NCBI RefSeq assembly: GCF_004803635.1
Contig: NZ_SSWX01000002.1
Location: 246,277 to 310,276, forward strand
Length of the DNA: 64,000 nucleotides
Reading direction: 5' to 3'
DNA from: Lampropedia aestuarii
GTDB taxonomy: Bacteria > Pseudomonadota > Gammaproteobacteria > Burkholderiales > Burkholderiaceae_C
The notes under the pieces were generated by a model that saw nothing but the letters and a program-made list of their open reading frames with translations, was not told where the DNA came from and did not search any database. Within the stretch, counting starts at the first letter, position 1. Every line of letters starts with the position of its first letter. A program made the position numbers and the translations under genes. This document shows, piece by piece, positions 17,722 through 27,400 of the stretch.

Positions 17722-18162
17722 TTAAACCAATGCTGGATTTTCAGCAATCACATGCTGGTCACCATGTGCTTCGCCCTGCTTGATTCGCTGGTGTCGGCCA
17801 TCAATTCCATCCTGCAAGCGCTGCAGTAAGGCATCATCGGTAGCCAGTTTTTTGCGGTACAACCGAATGTCCTGAACCAGCGCGGGCAGCTTCTCGCGCA
17901 AGCGTGGCATCGTGGTGTCCACCAGGTTGCCATCCTTGAGCACCAAAAGAACCGGATCAGTGCTGGTCTGCCAGCGCATATCCTCCGGGTCGGCCAGGTA
18001 GAAATCGCCGCATTGGTGCCAGAAGAACAGCGTTTTTCGCATGTCCTGCGGCCCAATTCGCCGCATCTTGGCCTGTAGTACGATGTACTTGGCCACTTTT
18101 TCGTCTGCTGGCAAGGATGAAGTCTGGATGCGCAGCTGTTCTTGCATTTCCGTTTTATTCAT
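17722..18162 (-). CDS. Hypothetical late phage protein
   Basis: A 146-residue, mostly helical protein with a heptad-like stretch (PRLREKLPALVQDIRLYRKKLATDDALLQRLQDGIDG). The ATG overlaps the stop of the CsrA-like gene (ATGA), so the two are coupled. No membrane segment or enzyme motif is visible. Role unknown. Confidence 0.55.
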   Translation of the reverse strand: MNKTEMQEQLRIQTSSLPADEKVAKYIVLQAKMRRIGPQDMRKTLFFWHQCGDFYLADPEDMRWQTSTDPVLLVLKDGNLVDTTMPRLREKLPALVQDIRLYRKKLATDDALLQRLQDGIDGRHQRIKQGEAHGDQHVIAENPALV

Positions 18163-18386
18163 GATGCTTTGCCCATGGTTGGAGTGCCGAACTTTTGCAA
18201 GTCACCGCAACCAAGAGACGCGGCAGTAGCGCCCCCTGGTTTTCCTGGCTCTATGATTCGCACAGAGTCGTCAGCCTCTACACAGAGTCGCGCAATAGAG
18301 CCGGATTTGCGCTCCAGTGTCACGCGGGCCGCCCCAATATGAAACGACTCGCCGGCCTTGACATTGATGTACTTGCGATTTTTCAT
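18159..18386 (-). CDS. Small CsrA-like protein
   Basis: A 75-residue protein. Residues 6-45 (INVKAGESFHIGAARVTLER through VEADDSVRI) have the strand order and key small residues of the carbon-storage regulator fold, including GE, IG, VT and a final V-x-A-x-x-x-V-x-I phrase. CsrA-type proteins bind GGA motifs in mRNA leaders. The start at 18386 is chosen because the late motif lies 34 bases upstream and would overlap the alternative start at 18428. It is the first gene of a late unit. The family assignment is by eye and moderate. Confidence 0.5.
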   Translation of the reverse strand: MKNRKYINVKAGESFHIGAARVTLERKSGSIARLCVEADDSVRIIEPGKPGGATAASLGCGDLQKFGTPTMGKAS

Positions 18387-18419
18387 AGCCTGATTGAAAC
18401 ACCTTTGCAACTCTGGAAC

Positions 18420-18433
18420 AAACCCCATGCAGG
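18420..18433 (-). promoter_or_regulatory. Late motif copy 3
   Basis: CCTGCATGGGGTTT on the minus strand, one change from the consensus, just after the stop of the giant gene. The following ATG (18386) is 34 bases downstream, the same spacing as at 4860, 29301 and 49745. Confidence 0.65.
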
Positions 18434-18434
18434 T

Positions 18435-21400
18435 TCACTGATTCGCCTCGGCGGCCATCGCTCGCATTTGCTGGCGGATAGCTTTTGGTGATGTGTCCTG
18501 AATGCGCTGTGTTCGATCCTTTTCCATGTTGCGCACGCGCTTCCAAATGTCCGGCATCTTGATGATGATGCGCTGGTCAGGGTTGTTGCGGTTCCAGGCC
18601 TCAAGCCTGGATCTGACATTGGCCAATGCCGACTCATCTTTCTCAAAAAGCGCCGCGGCCCACTGTGCCTTGATTTCGCTGCTGGTGGTCGTGTAAAAAC
18701 TGCGACTGCGCAGCATGAAGCTGTTGGTTTCCTGGACTTCCGAAACGCTTTTAGGTTGAAAGCCCGCCGCCTTCGATAGCGCCTCGGTCAACGTGGTGTC
18801 GAGCACCTTGTATCCTTTGGTGTCCTTATACATGCCACTGACAGCCATATCCACGCCCTTGGCCGCGTTGCGCACTGCGTTGGGCGACACTTCCAGTGCT
18901 GCGCCAGCAACGTCGCCAGTCAGCAACTTGCGTGCGCCAGTGAAGCCGCGCGATATCAAGTCGCCGGCTGGCCCCACGACTTCCAACAAGTCACGCTCGC
19001 GGCTTTGCTTGCTCAAGAAAAGGCCGGTACCGGGAATCAGGTTGCCCAGACCCAAACGGCCAGACACATCGATTGGCGCACCTGGTAGGCCCGACATACC
19101 TTGCTCAAAGAACTCGCCCAGCTCGGCGCCAATCGTGCTCTGCAGGAACTCCTTTCGCCACTGCTTTGCACTGATGTTGTAGCCCATCAGCTGGCCAGCG
19201 CCATCAATCAGGTCTTCAGCATCCTCCACAAATGGCAGGCCGCCAGCGCCAGCGGTCAACATCAGCATGGCAATCGACCAGCCCACGGCGCGGCGCGCTG
19301 CTGCACGGCGTGGCGCGTAGGCGTCATCACCCTCACCAGCCTGGCGCGGCGGGTTCCACATGCGGTTCATCAGCTCCAGATAGGAGACGCTGTACGTTTT
19401 AAACGTAAACAAAGTCCCGCCGATAGCCCCGCGCGCCCAGCGCGGTTTGTTGGCCTTCGAGTAAAGAAACTGGGTTTCCAGCACCGCATCACGGGCAAAC
19501 TGGCCGGGATTGGCCATGCCCTGCTCTTTGGCAATGCGGTACGCGGCAATGAAGGTGCTGCGGCGGTTGAACTGCTCGGCCAGGGCGAAAGGTTGGCCCC
19601 ACGCCACTTTGACGCGCTCCCAGTTGTTTGCCATAGCTGCGCGTGCATCGCCTGACTTGGTGCCGTCTCCCGCGCGCAGCGATCCGGTACCACGCGCCTG
19701 GGCCATCAGTTGGTGGATCTCTTGCGGGCTCACCGTGCCGTCTTCCACCGCCTCATGCAAGGCCTTGGCCAGGTCGGGCTCGTATTGGTAGCCCTTTGTG
19801 CCCATGTCCTTGAGTGCCCGCGTCATTTGCTTTGCCGCATTGGCCATGCCGCCGTATTGCGACAGCCAAGGCATGGTGATCTGGAATGGCTGCATCATGT
19901 TGACCGCAGCTGAAGCCACCGAACCGCCCAGGTACTGCGCAAACAAGAAGCCACGAATTGCCTGGCCTTCATCCTGTGGATCTTGGATGTAACTGCGCAA
20001 GCTCATAGCCGCGTCGCGCAGCTCGCCCTTTTCCTTGGGGATGGCCTCGACTGCCGTTTCCATGGTGCCGGCATTCAGCCCGCCCGAACCCAAGCGGGCA
20101 TTGGAATACACGAAACTGGCCAGCACGCGGCCGACGTCCTCGCTGTAACCGTCAATGCCCTTGCGATGAATCAGGCGCTTGAGGGCGCTGTGGTTGTTCT
20201 TGGCCAACTGCAGGTACGCCTGGAATGCCTTGTCTTTAGCCTCGTTGCCGTCGCTCTTGAGCCCCAGCATCGAGCCGAATTGCTCCAGGCTCTCAGGGGT
20301 AATGCCTTGGAACAGCTTGAATGCCTGCTGGCTCATGGTGCCTTGAGTGACTGTCGCACCAGGGAATACCGTGGCCATTTTGATTCGCATCAGGTTGGCC
20401 TCGCGCTTGCTCTCAAACATACCGAAGTATTGGCGCTCGCCAGCCTGGTCAACCACATCTACGGTGTATTGACCAAAGCGCGACAGCGGCGCGTAGCCGT
20501 AATCCATCAGGCCTTTGGCCGTTTCGTAGCGGTTCACCACCGAGTTATTGATTGCCAGCAAGCGATCTGCCATGTCTGGGCGCTCTTTGGCTTCTGTCTG
20601 CAGCGTCTCGACCACCAGGTCAAAGGCATCTTTGAGCATGGGTTGCTCCAGCACCAGCTCTCGCAAATCAGCAAATTCATCACCCAGCATGCGCAGCATG
20701 TCGGTGCGGGCGGTCATGTCGATACTACGGTCAATGGCGCCACGGGCCTCGCGGTACAGACTCACTTGCTGCTCGGTCAGGCCAAACCTGTCTTTAAGCT
20801 CTGAATCAGTCCACACCACACCAGGCTTGAGGAGGTCTCGCTCAAACTTCCCATTTACAACGGCATCAAATTGACCGACTGGCATGCCGCTCCACATTTT
20901 GAGCACCTGATCGGACACCTTGCCCGAGCGCATGAGCATTGCGGCTTTCTCGGCAGTTGGCGTGTCGCTGTACTTTTTAGACAGCTCATCTACCAGCATT
21001 GGCTTGCCATCCATGTCGCGCGCCCACATCAGCGTGCCCTCGAACAGCGGTTTGGCCACGGCTTTGTTGTCAGCTGCGGTGATCGGCTTTTTCTTCAGGT
21101 CGCCCAGGCTTTCCACACGCGGCATGAGGCGCGGCGCCGCGTCGGCCGCATCATTGGCCAGCATGGACACGTCATCAATAAAACGCTGCGCTGATTCAAA
21201 CACCGGCTTGAACTCAGGCGCGCGCAACGCCAGGTTGCGCATGGTGCCTACGGTTTTATCCCAAAGTGACACCTTACCAGGATGTGTAAAGGTGTGGCTT
21301 AGTTGGTCCAGAGCGCTTTTTTTAATGCCCTCAATCGCCTCTGTACTAAAAAAATCAACATCCTCTTGAGGCTCGATCTTGCTTGCTTTGGCCAAGGCAG

Positions 21401-24400
21401 CTACACTGACCCCTGACGGCCCCGATCCAGTAGGATGCACCGGCCCGGTGGAAACATCGGGAGCGACTCCAAACATTTCGGGGCCGTTTTCTATTTGCAA
21501 CGCAGTAACATCGTAAAACTTGTGCGGAATCCCATTCGGATCAAGCAAAGCCTCACGCACAGTAATCTTGGCCGCATACACTTTGCCACCCACCTCTAAA
21601 GGTGCCACGAGCGTGTGCATCATTCGCGTTTTGTGCGCCTTACGCTCATCAGGTGCTGACTCTTGCACTTTCACCGCGTTTTTAATCAAATCCGGCAGCG
21701 CCTTCACAATTTCCGTGCGCCAACCGTCTCGCAAATTGCCAGAAGTCGCAAAAGCAGTATTGCGTCCCTCTGAAGAAAACTGAATCTGCACACCCATGTC
21801 ATCATTTGCAAAGGCCTTGCCTTGCAAATTAGTGTTGTACCAAGCGCCAGCAAGCTCTCTCAATTGCTTTTGGCTACCATCCCACCCTTCCAGCGCCAGC
21901 TTTACTGGCTCTAAGGTACGAGACTCTGCCATGTGTGCATCCGCAGGCGTATTGCGCTGTGCAAGCACCGCGCGCACTCGCATGTCTTCACGCATCACAT
22001 TGACCCCGATGTCCAGCGCCCTGGAAAGTGCATCAGTAGCGTTATTGGGCAGGCCAAGAATATTTTTTAGCACCCGCAAAAAGGCATCCCATGCTGACTT
22101 GGCTATATTGCCAGCCGGCGCGTCGATATTCTTGAGAAATCGCTGAAAGTCCGGGTTGGTGAAGGCCTCCGCTGCAAACTCGCGCACGTTCTTCATCCCG
22201 TAGTACCCAGCCGACCCATGGCGCTTTTTAACGTGTTGGTACAGCTTGGACATCTGCAGGGATGGCAGGCTGTTTTGGTGCAATGCGCGAATCGTCACCG
22301 CGTGCACGAACTCATGCATGAATATCTGCTCGGCACGGCTCTGGGCCTCTGGCCCCATCACTAAGGCGTCTCGCTTTGCGCTGTAGTAGGCAAGCCCGCC
22401 CTTTACCTCATTTTCAAACACCAACACTGGGTTAGCCTTGGCTTTGCCCATCAGTTTTGCCAGCTGTCTGTAGAATGGATCGCGCGAACCATTGGCGATC
22501 ATGCCCAGCACATCGCTCGCAGGCTTGCCCTCTTGGACCATCGCCATGATGGCGCGGTCAAATGGCGTGCCTTTTTGTGTCAGTTTGCGCGGAAGGGCTC
22601 CGAAGGCATCAATGTCGCCATCAGGCACGCCGACAGCGGCCACCGGCTTGTCGATCACCACCATGCGCGCGGCCACGCCAGTGTTCACAGGTAGGCTCGG
22701 ATCCATGAAAGAGCCATCTGGTAGCTTCTCATTCGTGGCGCCACGCTCAACCAGCCAAGAGCGGAAGGCCTCTGCGCGTTTGTTGGACTGAAAGAAAGCG
22801 CCCTCGCCCATGATTGACACAATCCGGCCACCTGGGCGCAGCAAGCTGTAGGCGTGCATGACGTGCTGGATGTCGCGGCCTTCGGAGAATGGCGGGTTCA
22901 TCACAATGCGGTCATACCCGGACCATGAGCCGTTTTGAGCGATACCGGTCAGTTCGCCACGGTCGTATAGACCAAGACGCTTGCCGTCTGCATCCTCCAA
23001 ACGCACGCGCTGGCTCCCCATGCTTCCTACACCGCGCATCGTTCCCTCGACGCCATCGGGAGCACGAAAGGTGTCTCCATATGTGAAGAAGCGCCGCGGC
23101 TCCAGGGTTAGGAAGTCATCAACCTCGGCCAAATGAAACCCCTTGGCCTCCAGAAGCTCGCGACGGCTGCCCGAAAGCTCCACCACGTCAGGCCACACGC
23201 CAGAATCTGCAACGATGGCATCAGCGATGTGGCCCATGCCAGCTGAAGGCTCCAGCACAGCCATGCCTTCGGTGATTTCTGCAGCGTCTAGCATGCTCTG
23301 CACCACCGCTGGGCTGGTCGGGAAGAAGTCCAAACCGTCATTGGCGCGGCCCACCATGGAGCGCTCCAACTCCTTGATCCGGTCTGGCGAGCCCATTTCC
23401 TGCTGCAACGATGCCAGCTCGCGCAAGGCACTGCGGAACTCTGCAGGCGTCTTAATGCCCATTCGCTCCAAGCGTTTGCGGTTGTCGTAGGCGCTCTCCA
23501 ACTGCCATGGGATGGCCAGCTCTTTGCTGCCCTTGCGCTTGCCCAGCTTGACCAAGCCCTCGACAAACTCCAAGCCCAGACGCATGCGCTTGTCACCGTC
23601 GCCTTGCCACAGCCCCTGCTGCATGGCCTCGCCTGGTGAAAGAATGACGCGGTTTTGGCCGCGCTTGATAGGCAGCACAATGGCTTTGCCCACCAGTCCG
23701 CTGCGCTTGATGGCGCGCTCGGCCGTTTCTTTATTGGCGAATTCTGCAAAGCCGCCATCCGCCTTGTTGCCGAAGTGGCTCACGCGTAGCAGGTTCTCTT
23801 TGGCCCAGCTGGTATAGGCATCGGTCACATCATCAGCAGCCTTGGCCAGCAGCGCGCCCATCTTCTTGCCGCCGTCAACTTCCTGCAACTGACGCGCCAG
23901 GTTCGCCAGATCACTGCGGAACATTTCAAAGCGGGGAAATTCTGCGAAATCCACCGTTTCGCCATCGATCGGCTCGCCGCTGCGCTTCATGCGTTCGCCG
24001 TACTCAGGGTACTTAGCCTGCAGCTGACTGCTCTTTGCATTGCGCAGCTGGCCCATCAGGTATTCGACCTGTGTCCGCTGACGCACCCCGTCCAGGAACT
24101 GGGCCTTGCCATCGTCAATAGCTTTGGCGATGTTGCGCATCGTGCCCGCCAAAGCTTGCTGCATGCGTGCAGCTGCCTCAGCAGAAGCAGCAAATCGTGC
24201 ACGGCGTTCAGTGTTCACCTTGCGATCAGCGCCCAGCGCATCTGCGGCGCGCTCATCCAGCGCCTCGGCCATGGTGCGCAGGCGCTCGGCCGCGCTCTGG
24301 CTCTTGTCATCATCAAAAGCATCGCGGCGCTGACTCGCCAACTCCTGCGCCTGTGTGGTATCACCGGCCATCAGTTTCTGGAAGGCCTCGGCCGCCTCTC

Positions 24401-27400
24401 GGGTGCGGAACTGGAAGCCTGGAATCGCGCCATTGCCGCGATAACTGCTGTAGCTGCCACCAAGCTGCTTGGCGCTGGCATTGAGGGTGTCATAGGCATC
24501 ACGCTCCACGCGATCAGCCAGCGCCACCACAAATAGGTCGTGCCCTTTCTTGGTGTGCTTGGTGGCGACGACTTCACCAGCCGTAGTGTTGCCTGCGCTC
24601 TGCACAGAAGTCAGCGCCTTGCGTTTAGCTGCCTCGCGCGCCTCTTTGGTCTGCGCTGCCTCCAACGCGTCAAACTGCTGGCGTTGCTCTGGTGTCAGTC
24701 GCAAGAATGCGGCCGTTCCCGAATCACCCTGATCGATCCAATGCTTCAAAAATCCTCGGAAGTCCTGCAAGGTCTTTGGGCTGGCAAGCGCTGCTGCCTT
24801 TGCTTCTCGTTCGGCCTTGAATTCGTCACGGATCGATTTGATTTCCGCCGCGCGCTTGCTCAAATCTTCAGCCGTTGTGTTGGCTACCAGCTCGCGCAAG
24901 GCCTCGGCTTGTTTTGCGCGGTGCGCGCTCATGCCGCTTGAACTCAAGACATGGCTGCTCGGGCCATAGCTGCGCCCCAAGGCGTAAGTCTTCATCATTT
25001 CAGCGTAGGCCGCTGCCACGATGTCGGCTTTCTTTTCTCCCTTGTTGCGATAGGCAAAGACCGTCCCGCCAGCGCGCAGAAGCTCGTCCTTGGTCAATTT
25101 TTCCAACTCGGCAACCACTGCGTCGCGGTTGGTCTCCAGGTCGGCAAATGCGCTCTTGTACTCATCCAGGTTCAGAGTGCCTGCGCTGATGCCGGCCTCA
25201 ATGGCGTTGTGACGAGCAAGAAAAGCAATAGGCTCAGGCGCTGCGATGGCCTTCTCCACCGTGAACGTCACGCGGCGGCCTGCCGCCATATCCGCCTTGA
25301 AGGACGTGCGCCCACCATCGACTGGGTCAAACACATGCACATCACCTCTTGGGGAGATGCTTTCAACCAGCAAAGGCACTCCGCCCCTCACATAGTCAAA
25401 ATCCTTTGATGCCGTGATCGTGTCGCCTTGAACGGCTCCATTAAGGTAATCAGCCGAAATCTCGGCGATTTTTGCCTCTGCAGCTTTGGCAACCACACCT
25501 CTGAGCTTCTTTGCTGACACGCTATTAGGTTTTTCGATCACCACCTTACGCATGCCACCCTCACGCATAACCATGCGTTGACCGTCCACGATGCTCTTGA
25601 AGTCCTTGGATGCGGCTTTCCACTCCTCCATGGTCATGCGCACCGGCTCTTCGGGCTTCGCCTTGGCCTTCTCCGTCTCGCGGGCTGCGGCGTCCTCTGC
25701 TGCCTTGCGCTCACGCGCGGCGCGCATCTTGTCCACCACGGATTGGCTGATCTCGGCCGCGCGCGCTGTCAGCTCAGCCATACGGGCCTTTGCGTAGTCG
25801 CCCAGGTTGTGCAGCTTGATGACGGACTTGGCCGCTTCAATGAACTTCTGCGCCTCTATGGCGTTCTCTTCGGCCAGGCGCTGCGCTAGCCGGTCGAGCC
25901 CTTTATCCACCTCGGCACGCGGCTTGGCGAACTCGTCGTAGTCGGCGGGATAGGCATACCCGAAGTCGACGCCATGCTGCTGGCCGTCCACCCGGAACTT
26001 GCGCTCTGCATGCGAGATCCCTGTGATGACGCCTGTTCCGTATGGCTTCTGTGTCCCGGCAATCTTGACGGTTTCGCCCCGAGCGAACGTCACGGGGGCA
26101 ACGTCCCCGCCGTCGTTCGCGCGCATCAGGGTGAAGTGGTCGCGGTCGTTTGTGGCACTAGCACCCGTATTCGCTTCTTTCCCTGTAGCTTCCGGCGCAG
26201 CATCGGCGCTGTTGCCGGTCAAATTTGAAGCAGAATTTGCGAAAGGTGCCATCGGCTTCAAGATGCTGGGAACCACGGCCGGCTGTTCGCCGAACAGATA
26301 CATCAACATGCTTTCGCGGTCGCTGTCCGTGAGCACGCCAGACTTCAGCAGCGTGGTGGCCTTAAAGATCGGCGCATTGAATGTGTCGCCCCGGCTCTCA
26401 GCTTCTGCCACCGCGTTGTCGATCAGCCATTGAGAGGCGTAGCGCTCGCCCTTCTGTTTCGGGTGGGGACTGGTGGAGCGCCCTGAGCTGGTGGTGAAGG
26501 TGTCGCCCGGCATGATGGGGTCACCATCGACGGCGCGGCCCTCGTCGTTCATCGCCCGAGGTGCGGCAGGCGACTTTGCTACCTTTTTGACCGCAGTCTT
26601 TGGCACCTGGTTTGCGCTTGGCGAAGCCTTTACTGCCGCCAATGCTTGCTCGACCGGGGCATCCAACACGATGGCTTTGACCTGCTTGCCATCCTCTGCA
26701 GCACCTACTGCCTGGTGGTGGCCATCAATAATGTGACCATCGCTAGTCACAATGACGGCGCGATCGCCCCCTGCCGTTTTGGCAGCCGCCACCTTGGATG
26801 GCGAATACTCGGCCTGGGTAGGTTTAAGCTCTGCCGCATCCACGGTCTTGGTTTCATGGCCAATGCCCTGAGCATTCAAGTGCTTGACCAGGCCGCCATG
26901 GTTGGCAGTGGGAACTTGGGGCATGTCAGCGCGCGGGATGCCCAATGTTCCCGTCTCTGGCGCGAAAGCCTTTTCATCACCTACCACTGGCGCTGCCTGA
27001 GCTTTTATGGCGTCGGCAATCTTGCCCTGCAGTTTGCTATTTAGCTTCTCCCACTGAGACTTTGGCAGATTTTTTGCGATGACCGGTGCTACGCCATCCA
27101 AGCGCGCCGCCAGCGCGGATCGTTCTGCGGCAGGCATGCGGGCCCACTGTGCACCTGCATCGGTAATTCGCTGTTTTGGGTCAACGGCTTGCGGCTGAGC
27201 TTGCGTCGTTGGCGTCGTGCCATCTTGACTGACATTGTTTTGAGTCGCGGTGGCGCCATTGGCAGTTGCTCCTTCTGTGGTTGCTGGTTGCGCGGCTGTC
27301 GCGCGGGCTTGAATCGCTTTCTGAATCTTTTCCTGGCGGCCATGTTCACCTGGCAGCAGGCTGGCCAGCTGGTGCAGCTCGCCCGTGGTCATCTCGGCCA

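Noticed and set aside
19983..20804. Plus-strand frame inside the giant gene
   Set aside because: Antisense shadow of a long, GC-rich gene; no start signals.
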